Assembly (NCBI GenBank): GCA_964017185.1
Contig: OZ024874.1
Span: 53,906,856-53,970,855, forward strand
DNA: 64,000 nucleotides
Direction: 5' to 3'
Source: Rugalucina vietnamica
Lineage: Eukaryota > Mollusca > Bivalvia > Lucinida > Lucinidae
Shown here: positions 36,276 to 47,191 of the stretch, piece by piece
Layout: every line of letters starts with the position of its first letter
Numbering within the stretch: the stretch's first letter is position 1
The notes under the pieces: generated by a model
Seen by the model: the letters and a program-made list of their open reading frames with translations, nothing else
The model's database searches: none
What the model was told of the DNA's origin: nothing
Translations under genes and position numbers: made by a program

Positions 36276-36341
36276 ATGAAATTTTCAATTTTTGCTACTG
36301 AAAAAAATCTATTTATATTGCATGGGCAAGTTTTCGTAATG
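36042..36341 (+). repeat. R1 repeat with A-tract
   Basis: Full copy from catcaggaaaacatgtccg to ttttcgtaatg. It has a well-kept palindrome, accgcctcgccgaggcggtt, and a run of about 30 A at 36,242-36,272. Confidence 0.8.
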
Positions 36342-36420
36342 TATCGATTGAGTTCCATGTGATAGACAGCATATCTGGTTGTGTGGCTTAGGTACTCGAT
36401 TGTGCGAAGTTCTGGCCCCA

Positions 36421-36700
36421 AGGTTATAAACATTTTCCATGCTCAACTCAGCTGAGCATAACATTTCAATAGCTCATAAACACTGAAATAGCTAAAGTCA
36501 GATGAAAATTCAAGCTCCAGCCCCTTCAGACAGTGTTTTATCCTGCTGATAAATGTTAAAATGCCAACAATTGTTGGCATTTTAAAATTCATCTGCAGGA
36601 TAAATGTTGAAATGCCAACAATTGTTGGCATTTTAACATTTATTAGCAGGATAAATTTTAGTCTTACCTGAGCTGAGCATGAAAAAAAGTTTTATAACCT
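36421..36700. mobile_element. 280-bp MITE with inner palindromes
   Basis: The left end aggttataaacattttc pairs with the right end read inward, aggttataaaacttttt; both continue into atgctca. Inside, the palindrome aaatgccaacaattgttggc occurs twice, at about 36,561 and 36,611. Confidence 0.75.
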
Positions 36701-36892
36701 CGTGGCCTGGTCTAACACGTTTTGATGCCGACTGTCCAGCTTATTGGTGTCATATTAAACCATTTTGATGAATGGATTTGTCCATCATTATCAATTGGCG
36801 GAGACCGCTGTCATTTTAGGGGCGTTTAGGAGTTATTTTTACTCTTTATCTCATTTTTTTTCGATGCAGTTCACTATTAAAGCAAACAGAAT

Positions 36893-36970
36893 AGCACCAG
36901 ATGTGGCGCCTCGTTCTGGAACGTCACATCTGGGGCTATACTGCTTGCCGGTATTCCATAAAAAGGATTC
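36893..36970 (+). repeat. R7 fragment
   Basis: It contains aacgtcacatctggggctat and actgcttgcc. Confidence 0.5.
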
Positions 36971-37503
36971 GTGTGTGTTGTCTGAAAAATGATTTATTGT
37001 TTTCTGTATTTTCTTTCCCACCTGGTGTCTATGTTGGGGCTTTAAATTTAATTGCATCGATTCCTGGACCCTATATTCTTACTTTAAATGCGTTTAAGAC
37101 ATAAATACACTGTACATGATTGTGCTTCCAGACACAGTTTATAGCCGAATGACCGGCCGCCAGATTACTGGTTGACAGCTTATCAGAAGCAAGTCTGAGC
37201 CTGCCAAGGAGTTGTGGTTTGGCCATACCATCCATATAATATATAAGCTGCAGTTGTTTACTTGAATGACTATGTTTTTGAGGCACATGTTGTATGATAT
37301 GACATCCCAATGTTGGGTTAGGTCCAATATAAAAGACATAGCGTCCCGACATTACATATCTGCTGACTGGGACAAAACATCAATTAGAATAAACAAACGA
37401 ATAAAACGCGAGTTTATTACGTCGAAAAAACACTAGATCGTATTAAAACGAATTCATTTAAAGAAATATTCCACATAATTTTTGCGCGGTGGCTGTACGC
37501 CTG

Positions 37504-37765
37504 TGACGTCACGTGACTGAAACTTTTTTAAAAGACAATGACAGTGCTCCCACAAATAATAGAAATAAGAATTTCAGTGAAATGTTATGAATGCTACATA
37601 AACACTTACAGTATAAAACTACTAAGTTTCATGAGTTTGCTTCATTCTGCGGAAGAGATCAACTCGCACGACACAACACCTTTAAAATCAATTCACCAAT
37701 GCCATTGTATGATTGTCAGTAATTATTTCAAAAAAGGCATTTGCTCGTTCTTAAGTGTCAGGTAA
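37504..37765 (+). other. Possible first exon with CRE/E-box upstream
   Basis: TGACGTCACGTGAC at 37,504-37,517 joins a CRE (TGACGTCA) and an E-box (CACGTG). An ATG follows at 37,538, and a 74-codon open frame reaches a donor-like CAG/GTAAGC at about 37,762. The translation has no domain I know. No matching downstream exon was found, so this may be chance. Confidence 0.2.
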
Positions 37766-38203
37766 GCAGTAATTTAGTATTTTATCTGATATTATTTCTA
37801 TATATCGTTTCTTTCAAAGTCATCTCATCACTTCATTCTGTTTCTTTGTCAGTATTAAGAAGAAAATCAGCTAATAATCACTTTATAATTTTGCAAATTA
37901 TGCTGCATTACTTGTCATTCTTGATAAGGCGACAGCAAATTTAGGCGTTGTATCATTGAATCAATCCAATGACAGTGCGTAAAACAAAGTTACGTCCGAC
38001 TGTGTGATTATATAGAAAGAGTACACGTAAGAATGCATTGTACAGTGTACAGATGCAACGGGGTTTACTTTTTTCTTGTGGTCTGGTTAATACGAATAAA
38101 GAGGTCGATAGTTCAAACCCTACTGGCGGTGTGCCCAGTGATAGGGACTCCGCCCTGACATGACTAAAATGTGTTGAAAGTATCCTTAAATCACAACAAC
38201 ATA

Positions 38204-38438
38204 TACTGAGAGGAACTAGAAACTTAAGTTTTTTAATTATTAAACTTTGAGTTGGAACCCTGTAAGAATCGATTTGAACCCTCCAGTAATTCTTTTATTG
38301 AACGTCTGAAGGCGATTCTGCAGTGAATAATCTTTTTATTGCAGGAAAGAAATTACCAGAGTTCTTAAATCGGTTTTACGGAGCCCAGCTACCAAACTAT
38401 GGGAAGTTTGAAACTTAAGTTTCTAGTTCCTCTCAGTA
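38204..38438. mobile_element. 235-bp MITE with TA target duplication
   Basis: Its 28-bp terminal inverted repeats are identical: tactgagaggaactagaaac followed by ttaagttt. TA flanks both sides. Confidence 0.8.
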
Positions 38439-38679
38439 TATATAGGCTGCGAATGTAGATATACGGGTATTATTTGACATAAGAAGTGATCAAAAGCGCA
38501 GCTAAAGATATATGCTTTAAGGCGGCATTGATCGCAAAAAGCTGTACGCTCTATGATGGCGCCAACTTAAAGCTAATCAGTTTACATATGTAATTGGCTG
38601 GGGCCGGGGCTTCTTAGTTGCCTGTTGCTTGGCCCACCGGGGTTCAACTGGTATTTTTCTTTTGCTCCGAATTTCAATA

Positions 38680-39205
38680 AGTTACATGGCGCCCAGGGAT
38701 CTCCATCGTCGGTCAGCTTACTGAATCTGTGAGTCATCGTTTTTGATTCATCATGGTAGTTATCATGATTTGTTTATTTGTCCTTGATGATTCACTGACT
38801 AGTTAGAGATTCAATACGAGGACCGAACAACTAGCTAAATGAACTGCAGAAAATGAGGGTGAGGTAAGGGCCCTGTAAAATCGAATTAAGCTCCCCATTA
38901 GTTTTATATTACTGATTGTTCCTAGGCGATACATCTGTTGTGGTTCTATTTGTTTTATGTTTTGGAGTCGAATGTTTGTGCTGTTTGAACCTTATGTACG
39001 TTTTCATGGTTTAAGTTAAGTTCGGGTATTTGAGTGACCACCTATTTGAAAATAGCTGCTTACTCGGCTGACGATATGTATTCTAAGTATAAGTACCTAA
39101 TTGCCAATTTAGATTTTTTCCCACCTCGGTTTTTGGAGTGGAACTTCTTTCTGATTGCGCCTTTTCCTTCTCATTGCCTACTTGTACCTTTTTTTCGATC
39201 ACAAA
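38680..39205 (-). repeat. R3 repeat, inverted full copy
   Basis: Reading right to left it matches 17,600-18,100, including gagggtgaggtaagggc, tgttgtggttctatttg and cttctcattgcctacttgt. It ends at ggcgcccagggatctcc, but no reverse transcriptase sequence follows here. Confidence 0.75.
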
Positions 39206-39270
39206 CTCTAGAATACATCTTGGTATCACGTTTACAGAGGCGCGTCTGTTCATAGATATTTATATATGTA

Positions 39271-40314
39271 TACTTAAGGAATAATCAAACGCAACACACA
39301 CTTTGGGTTGCTGTAAGCAGGCTTTGTAGTGAAAGTATGCGGTGTTACTCAACTTATTTTATGAAAGCAATATCTAAACATCAAATTGTGGCAGGTTTAG
39401 CCACTCTGTCGGTAACGTATGCTTAATGGCGTGGGCGTAAGCGCACTGACCTACAGTGGCACACCATGTAAGCATGATCATTAAAAGTCAACTTAGACCA
39501 CAAATCAATATTTTTGTTTCCAAAAACCCTAAACGTGATTGCAGATGTAACCACTGATCTGTTGCTTACTTGATGTTATGATATTGGACGTTTAACGTCA
39601 TCAACATCAATGGAAAAAAATTCGTTAAGAGTCAGTAAAATTTTATTGTGCTGGCGTTTTATGAATTAAAATGATTATTTTTTTTTTTTTAAATTATGAC
39701 ATTCGAACTTCAAACGTCCATAATAACGTCAAAATCCAGCATCCTTCATTCAAGAGAACGCCATTATGTTCTTCATTTTTTCTGGATTGAAAATGATCAA
39801 CTGGCAAACTTTAGATTACAGTATGCAAATTGAGTGTTTATTCAACGCAGATTATCCGCTTTCCCCAAGTTTGCATAACGTCATATTCTGTTTAACGAAC
39901 GTCAAAACAAACCCTCAGATGACCAAATTCTACGGTAACTGTAACGTCACTGATATTTAAAAAGCATGTCGTGTCGTATCTTGGTTCGATATATACCGTT
40001 CAGCACAAATGGTCCTCATCGAACAATTGGCACCTAAGTATGCAATGATGCTAGTCTTTATTGCACATTATCAAGTCGACGTCAGGTAACTCAACATGCA
40101 AAGGATTGGGTACTTTCACCTTCGCCCAGACCCATTTACGTTTTCATGTATTTTGACGTTTTGTCGTTATTTTTATCAATAAAATTACGTTTTCTCACTT
40201 CATCGTTTGCATAAAGTAGTCAGTAAGTCATTTCTACAAGGGATTTTATCAAACCATCAACTACTTTTGAAAAAGTTGAAATTTCTTGTGTTGCGTATTT
40301 TAATTCTTTAAGTA
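39271..40314. mobile_element. R9 TIR element, 1,044 bp, inverted copy
   Basis: The TIRs are tacttaaggaataatcaaac and, inward from the right, tacttaaagaattaaaatac; both continue into gcaacac. TA flanks the element. The interior is collinear in reverse with 10,208-11,344, for example tctttattgcacattatcaa against ttgataatgtgcaataaaga. The 39,766-39,960 frame is element sequence. Confidence 0.8.
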
Positions 40315-40759
40315 TACATATTTTCATGCTTTTGTACATGTATATCATAGTACATGAAGTCTTAACATATATGTACATTGTAAATAAAGAGGAGTCCAAT
40401 AATCATTTGTGAAAATCAATTTCAATTATTCTTATTATTATAGTCTCCTTTTTTGCTGATTTATGAAATTGAATGCTGTTTATTGAATGAATGTTAAGAG
40501 CGTTATAGAATTTTGAACAATTGAATGGGTAGATTTTCAAAAAAGCGATGTGAAAGAATGATTTGTTCGCAACATAGGAAAAATAAGTATGATTATGCTT
40601 TAAAACACATATACTGACAGCACGAATGCCATAACCGTGATTTATCACATAAATTGGGTAATTTGTATAGGCTCTTTGCCATGTCATACTGTATAAAAAA
40701 ATCAACTTCGGTTTTTAGAGTGGGAGATCGTTCTGACTGCGCCATTCTCGCCGATCATT

Positions 40760-40935
40760 TGAGTAACTGCACAGCTGATCAGCGCCTTTGTTTTCGCCAC
40801 ACGGATAGAACAATTCCTCTTTCACTTTTATTTGAAGTTTCAAGCTTCTAGCTTTCTACTGTGACTGTACAGGCCGTTTTGTGTCGGACCTGCTCGGAAA
40901 CCCAAATTGTTGGTTTTCCCACGCACTGGCTCATT
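40760..40935 (-). mobile_element. R2 MITE, one half
   Basis: It starts within the hairpin (gtaactgcacagctgatcag, the variant type) and ends at ttttcccacgcactggctc. The other half is absent. Confidence 0.7.
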
Positions 40936-41393
40936 TCATTTTCTAGACAGTTTTATTTCTGAACAACTTACCGCTTAGAATGCCGTTGATGAAATTCGAC
41001 ATGTAAAACTTGACTAAAGTCTCACAACTTTTTCTGAAACATTTGCTCCACTGAGAAGCAATGTGAAAATGAAAAATGAAGGTAGAGAAATAAAATGTGA
41101 ATCTGCATTTCCGAGCATTTCAGTGATTTTGATCTGGAAAATATTTAGAACTAATTCCATATTCGATGCTAGTCCAGATGCATATCCATTTTAGTGTATC
41201 CAATGATTTTAAAATACTTCCTACTTAGATACCCATGTAAAAAGAATCAGTATTAATAAGAAATTAAAGATTATTTTGCATTGCCTATCATGAGCTTATC
41301 AATGAAAAAAGAAAGTGAATTAGAAACCCCGTGGGATAAGAATGTCACTTATTACAGGTAGGTTGCCTCCGAACCTACGAGGTATTGCATCTA

Positions 41394-41640
41394 TTAATTA
41401 GAGCTAAAAGTCCGATTGTCTACATACATGTCTCTTTCTAAATGAATATGAAAACAACCGGTAACCGTCAAACCACTTGTACTCCCATGCACATCAAAAT
41501 GTGAAGTTACTTTATTTGCAAAGTGAATTCTATCTTTTTGAGAATATGCCCTTTCAACAGCCGGGCACTTGCTACCCACACCGTCAATTGCACGATTCAG
41601 CATGTACCTTCCAATGGTAACGTTAAACCTGTCTACAAAA
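41394..41640 (-). CDS. Unrecognised frame, possible exon or transposon remnant
   Basis: An open frame on the minus strand preceded by a good acceptor (T-rich run then TTGTAG at about 41,638). It reads RFNVTIGRYMLNRAIDGVG and later FDVHGSTSGLTVTGCFHIH before a TAA. The amino-acid mix looks protein-like, but I recognise no family. It may be the last exon of a gene or a decayed element. Confidence 0.25.
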
Positions 41641-41894
41641 ACAAACAAAGAAACGAACGCATCGCCCTTGAACGCTCATTTATTTACTTTACCTTGTCCA
41701 ACATTTTATAATTGCCTTCAATTAATTCGATAATTGCTTAGTTCTCACGAAACCACCTTTTGTTGCGCTGTCATATTGAATCATTAAATTCACTGCTGGG
41801 AATCACGTGATACGCAATGTTTATGATTTGTGCGAATTGTAAACAAGACGCCGCCATTTTTCGCCGGGTCTAGGTAAGTCTATCGAGTTTTCTT

Positions 41895-42131
41895 TCAAAG
41901 GCTGAGGGGTAATGATGGATTAATATGCCCATTCCCTGCAGAGACATCAGATTTATTTAACCATGTGCGAGCTAATCTTTCAAAGTGTTTTGTTTGTGTA
42001 AACACTTCATTCCCATCGTCAAAATTATTTGTTGCCATGTACACCAAATATTTATTTTGGGCCTTATTCATTCTTCCAGCAACAATTCGTCCTTTTCTTT
42101 GAGGTAAAATAATATTTTTTTCAAAGGACAA
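41895..42131 (-). CDS. Unrecognised 78-codon frame
   Basis: A minus-strand frame containing LPQRKGRIVAGRMNKAQNK and FERLARTWLNKSDVSAG. The composition is protein-like, with basic and polar residues well mixed. It has no recognised domain. It lies about 250 bp upstream of the 41,394-41,640 frame on the same strand, so the two could be parts of one decayed or spliced unit. Confidence 0.25.
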   Translation of the reverse strand: MSFEKNIILPQRKGRIVAGRMNKAQNKYLVYMATNNFDDGNEVFTQTKHFERLARTWLNKSDVSAGNGHINPSLPLSL

Positions 42132-42704
42132 TTACCTCCATTTTACAGTAATATGCTAAATGCCATATGAAAAAAGATAATTAACATCATTGACATTGCA
42201 TCCCTATACACATGCAATGTGGATTGATACCCTCCACACTAAAACAATAGTCTTCATTTTTCTATTCTTTCGTCGATAAATGTATTGATTGCTAATGCAC
42301 CAGTCCTTTGTAACCATTGCCCCCCCACCCCCTCACACATACCTACGGTGAAGGGTGGGGGGTAGTCGGCAATTACTTGTCGAGTGTACCCGCAGTGCAG
42401 GGAAAATGACGAGGTTTTGGCATAAGGATCCTTACCCCATGGCAATTTTCTATTTCTAAGGTTAGGGCAAAGAGCAAAGTTTTGACCCCTAGTTTGCCCC
42501 CTGTGTGTGCGGCTTATAGCAGGGCACTGAAAGCAGAAATGCCACAATCACCGCCCTTCCCCGTAGGTGGGTGAGCAGTGGTTACAAATGACTTGTGCAC
42601 AATTGCAGCTAAAATATGATCAAAAATAGGGGGAAAAAATAGCCATTCTCGGTTTTGTTCAATATTGAGAACGATTCCTTGAATGCGTTATTATGTATCA
42701 GCAG

Positions 42705-43335
42705 TCACACATTAGCGTATAACCCAATCGCGCGTCTGGCGTATGAAAACTCTCAACATGCTTAAGATTTTGGACGTATAAAAATAATTTGTCTCTTTTA
42801 CTCGCTTTAGCAGTCACACATTAGCGCCGGACAGAGACGTGTGCCGGACGTACAAAAATCTCTTTGTTGAAGTATATTTGTGTTACTTCCCAGACGCGCT
42901 AAGCATGTGCTACAGGCGCGCAGCAAACGTTCAACGCGCGTATCACACACGCTAAGGGCACGCTACTGAAGCAATATCTCATAAAATCTGAAAACGAATG
43001 TGGCGTACACTAACGTGCCTAACACGTGCTCCAAATGCGTTCATAGCGTATTCAACGCGCCTGTAACGCGCGTGGAACTTATTCGAAACGTTAAAGACAT
43101 ACGCACAAGACACGCCCAGCTTCTGGAAATTTTTTAAGCATGTTTAAACACAAACGTGCCTAGAGCGTGCACCGACCTTTAGCGACGTATACCAACGTAC
43201 ACCCAGCGTACACAAGCGTACGCTAAAAACGCACATGTAGCGCGTTTCTAACGTGTCTCCGACGTGCTCCTGACGTATGTTGAATCATTCAAAGTTTACA
43301 TTTTTGTCAACACGCCCGGCGCGCGTTGGCTTATT
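42705..43335 (+). mobile_element. R4 CG-rich element
   Basis: It begins cagtcacacattagcgtata and ends at cacgcccggcgcgcgttggc. The interior repeats words such as aacgcgcg, gtgctcc and gcgtttctaacgtg. Confidence 0.7.
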
Positions 43336-43349
43336 CTGCTATTTTAAAC

Positions 43350-43640
43350 AGCAGTCACACACTAGCGTATAATCCAAACGCGCGCCGGGCGTGTCAACAA
43401 AAATGTAAAATTCAAAAAACGTCAGGAGCACGTTGGAGACACGTTAGGAGCGCGTTTAACGCGCGTTTTTTACGCTTGATGTACGCTCGGTGCACGTCGA
43501 TATACGTCGCTGTAAGTCGCGCGTTTGGGCCCAAAATAATTTAAATATGCTTAAAAACTTTCTAGAAGTTCGGCTTGTCCCGGATGTGTGTCCATGCGCG
43601 TAACATGCAAATTAAGCATGACCTGAAACAGGCAAGCTAC
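43350..43640 (-). mobile_element. R4 element, truncated inverted copy
   Basis: It starts cagtcacacactagcgtata then aacgcgcgccgggcgtg, which matches the right end of R4 read inward. It breaks off near 43,620. It sits back to back with the copy at 42,705. Confidence 0.65.
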
Positions 43641-44204
43641 TTTCAAACTAGATGCACAGCGACAGATAAAATGCAGGTTTATCGGACACACAGATTTAAC
43701 ATATCGCAAATGTTACACCCATGTACACCACATTGATTTTGAGAAATGCGACATTAATTTTGCGTATGCCAGTTTCGATAAGTTTTTGGGTATCATGAAT
43801 GCTCCAATTTAACACGTTTTTATAATTTGTCGTGTGAAGAATTTGTTCGTATTCATCACATCTGTGAAGAACTTTTTTTTATATAAAAATGGTACCAAGA
43901 TTCACGTGTGTATTTTTGACATGTGAAGAATTGGTGCGTATTCTGCAAACTTTCTGTCAAGAACTGTTGAATTAAACTGTGTGTATGTTCATTTTCTGGG
44001 GCACATGCCGCTCTTGACGGTAGAAAAGCCTATGCTTTTACATGTCAAAAGTGAGTATAAAAAGGTAAGGAGAAGTTTTGGATATGTGTAAAAAGCTAAA
44101 CGATACTTTTTGCATACTTTTTGCATTAATTTAGAAGCTTGTGAACTTGTCTTTGATATACTCTAAAAACTGTTTTTTTTAAGGCCCCAAGAATTTTTTC
44201 TGTA

Positions 44205-44426
44205 TTACTGATCGTTCCAAGGCGATACTTCTGTTGTGGTTCTATTTGTTTTATATTTTGGAGTCGAATTTTTGTGCTGTTTGAACCTTATGTACGTTAT
44301 CATAGTTTAGTTAAGTTCGGGTTACTGTTTGGCACTTATTGGGAAATAGCTATTCATTCGGCTTAAGAAGATATGTTCTATAAGTATAAGAACCTAATTG
44401 TCAATTTGTTTTTTTTTCCCACCTCG

Positions 44427-44471
<45 letters not shown>

Positions 44472-44545
44472 CGGGAATTTCATTATGATTGTGCCTTTTT
44501 CCTGACCATTGCCCTCTTGAACCTTTCTAATTTGATCGCTCTTGA
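44205..44545 (-). repeat. R3 repeat with poly-T tract
   Basis: It contains gatcgttccaaggcgatac, cgaatttttgtgctgtttg and ttcctgaccattgccctct. A T-run of about 40 bases lies at 44,429-44,469. Confidence 0.7.
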
Positions 44546-44549
44546 TCGC

Positions 44550-46185
44550 TACAGCTAATAAAACCAATCCTAAACCTTTTTCATGGTTTATACGGTTTAG
44601 TTCTAATAAGCATTTTTGTTTAAATTTTGGTTAAAACAAGAGCTACAAAGCCTTAAAGGAGAACGCAATGTTCAACGACAATACCTTTTAAACTCAAGAT
44701 CTGATCAAAAGAAACATTTAGGTACAAATTTTGTTCAAATCGATCAAGGAATAAGTGAGATACTGTGATTTGAAATTTTGGAACTAAGTGAATATTTAAT
44801 TAGAAAACTGTAAAACCATAAACAATGTAAAAAATCCGCTATATTTCAAATCTTTTATGGAGAAATATGTCCAAAATTGATAGCAAATCAATAGGACAAA
44901 ACAGTGTAACAAAAATTAACAGAAAAATATTAATAAGGTTTCATTATTATTGAGTATGCATATTTAAGTAGAACTTTATGACGGCATAAAGCCTAATGAA
45001 TATCCAAGATGGCCGCCTCTTTTAACAGAAATTAATGTGTATATTCAAACCAACACAACTTTCTTAATATCCATCTGATTTTAATAAAACTTGTACCAAA
45101 TTGTTAAGAGAGGCAAGTACTTTCATTTAGAATGCATTGTGTTTCAACCTTGCCTTTCCCTTTAAGAGTCCATGTTTGAACAAAATGAGGATAAAAGATG
45201 CAAAGAGTGTGTGTCTGGGGTCGTTGAAGTGTACTCAAAAGTTTCTTAATATCTAAAGCAAATACCAAAGTGAGGGTGGAAAACGGTGCAATTTTAAAGT
45301 GACTTAACATATGACCCCCACCTGGTTGATGGCTAATTTTTGAAGCACAGTTTTTGCCCCTTGTTCAAAAGTGTGATCGAAAAGCATATCTATGAAATGG
45401 GATCCATAAAATTTTGTTAATTCTTATGAGCTTTATGGGAAATTGATTAATGACATCATTGTGTTTCTAATTTTGTCGGGTATATAGATAAAGAAAGGAA
45501 GAAAGAAAAGGTATTCAACATGAAACGTTTAACAGACCATTGATGGATACGAGTGGTAAAGAGTCAAACACTTTGTATGATCTAGTACTTTCTGAACTAG
45601 CGGAAAACATGGCTTTGTCCGTCAATGTATTGGACCTAATCAATTTTAGAGAGCCAAAATTCATATACTTAAATATTAAACTGACAGAAAATAAGAACAC
45701 AATTTGTTTGTGTGGAAGGAATCAATTTGGTTTGCTGTGTACATGGTATCTAGCAAAGTAACCTGCTCGTCAAATTGCAGAATTTGGTTTTATCCGTTAT
45801 GAAACAACTTCCCACGTTTTTATAATACCACAGCAGTATGTAATGAATTTCAATGTCATGATTAACATTTAATATTTAAGATATTGAAGGAAATAAAGCT
45901 TATGTGTGTAGGGTAACAGCGTATTTTAAGTGAATTTTTGAAGTGTTTGAAACACTGGCCAGGTGAAATGCTACAAACTATGGCTCAAATTCTTCCAAAT
46001 AGGGTTGCCCATGGAATGCACTAGGTGGCATAAAAATCAACAAGCGTATCTTGAAGTTATTAAGAAAGAAAACAAAACTGATGACGTCATTTGTTTACAT
46101 TTTGGTGTATATGGAAACATTTGCGGTCACATGATTCCCAGCAGTGAAATTACAATGTCAATGCTATTAAATTACTAAACTCATG
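44550..46185. other. Unassigned stretch with weak ORFs
   Basis: The stretch contains gaatatccaagatggccgcc at about 44,998 and plus-strand frames at 45,540-45,761 and 45,963-46,178. I recognise no domain in either and see no convincing splice structure. A sequence tcccagcagtgaaatt near 46,137 is an inverse match to 41,790-41,805. Confidence 0.35.
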
Positions 46186-46190
46186 TTGCA

Positions 46191-46420
46191 TCATCAGGAA
46201 AGCATATCCGCGAGATATATACCCCATTGAACCCCACGTATGTATAGTAAAAGTGTGGTATGCAGGTGTATACCTTCATTTTTTATTTTTGCTCCAAACA
46301 ATAAATTGTGGGTACTCGTTAGAACCGCCACCGTGACGACGAGGCGGTTCTAACGTGTACCCATAATCTATGTTTTGAGCAAAAATATTAAAATTATCAT
46401 TATTTTTATAATTCATGCAT
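46191..46420 (+). repeat. R1 repeat, split copy (left part)
   Basis: It runs from catcaggaaagcatatccg through gacgaggcggttctaacg. The right end of R1 (ttcaatttttgcaag to ttttttcgtaatg) is found only at 46,935-46,997, so about 500 bp has been inserted or rearranged between. Confidence 0.65.
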
Positions 46421-46540
46421 TGTTGATTGTCACCTCCCCATGACCAACTTTGTCCAGTTTACCTGTAAAGTTAACGGAACACGGAACCAAAATGTCATTA
46501 TGACCTTTGCCACGACATGTTTACATAATGAGATTATACA

Positions 46541-46574
46541 CAGGAGCCTATAATAGAGAGATTATAGGCTCCTG
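46541..46574. repeat. Short perfect hairpin
   Basis: caggagcctataat and attataggctcctg are inverse copies separated by six bases. It lies in the DNA that splits the R1 copy. Confidence 0.85.
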
Positions 46575-47052
46575 TTTCACATAAATGAAAATTAAAACTG
46601 AGATCCTTTAAGAAAGGGGATGGGCCATACCGCGGTTTTGACTATTAAAGTCTCGTCAGTAATACCCTTTACAATTGCCACCGAATGCTACCGAATTTCT
46701 AGCGATTAATGCGAATTTGCGCAAACTTGCATTCGGAAGAGCATTCGCAAGGGAAATTCGGTATATTGGAGAGCAGTATAAGATTTGGCAACATGGAGCC
46801 AAAGAGAACTACTGGAATTTTGCAACTTTCAACAGGGTAGTCGATTCAAAGACTAGTATTATCTAAATTGGACCAGATATATTAAACATTGGTTAGAAAA
46901 TAAATCTTGACCGATAATAAGTTTCTGACTTTAAGGTTTTCAATTTTTGCAAGTAAAGAAAAATCTGTATACTACATGGGCATTTTTTCGTAATGAGTTC
47001 TTTGACAACCTAGGTCAGCTGTAACGAGTGTCCCAAAAGCTTTCCCGGAATC

Positions 47053-47191
47053 ATGGCTGTTCACAACACGACCGTCGTAATGACCCAGCCAGGACCAATG
47101 ATTTCTGGCAACCCTAAACTGATTGGTAGTGTCCAGGGGACGAGGGACTGGAGCAGTGGACTTTGTAGTTGCTGTGATGATTTTATGGCAA
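47053..47191 (+). CDS. PLAC8 gene 2, coding exon 1
   Basis: 139 bp from the first ATG in a frame with no upstream alternative, ending ATGGCAA before GTAAGT. It lacks the HHHH run of gene 1. Confidence 0.88.

Noticed and set aside
38095-38160. Possible tRNA or SINE head (gtggtctggttaatacg, gatagttcaaaccc)
   Set aside because: Only a degenerate B-box-like word and a weak A-box; no body shared with another copy in the window.
46675-46866. 63-codon plus frame as a gene
   Set aside because: The sequence is rich in palindromic cgaattt/aaattcg words and lies in DNA inserted into an R1 copy; no domain or splice site supports it.
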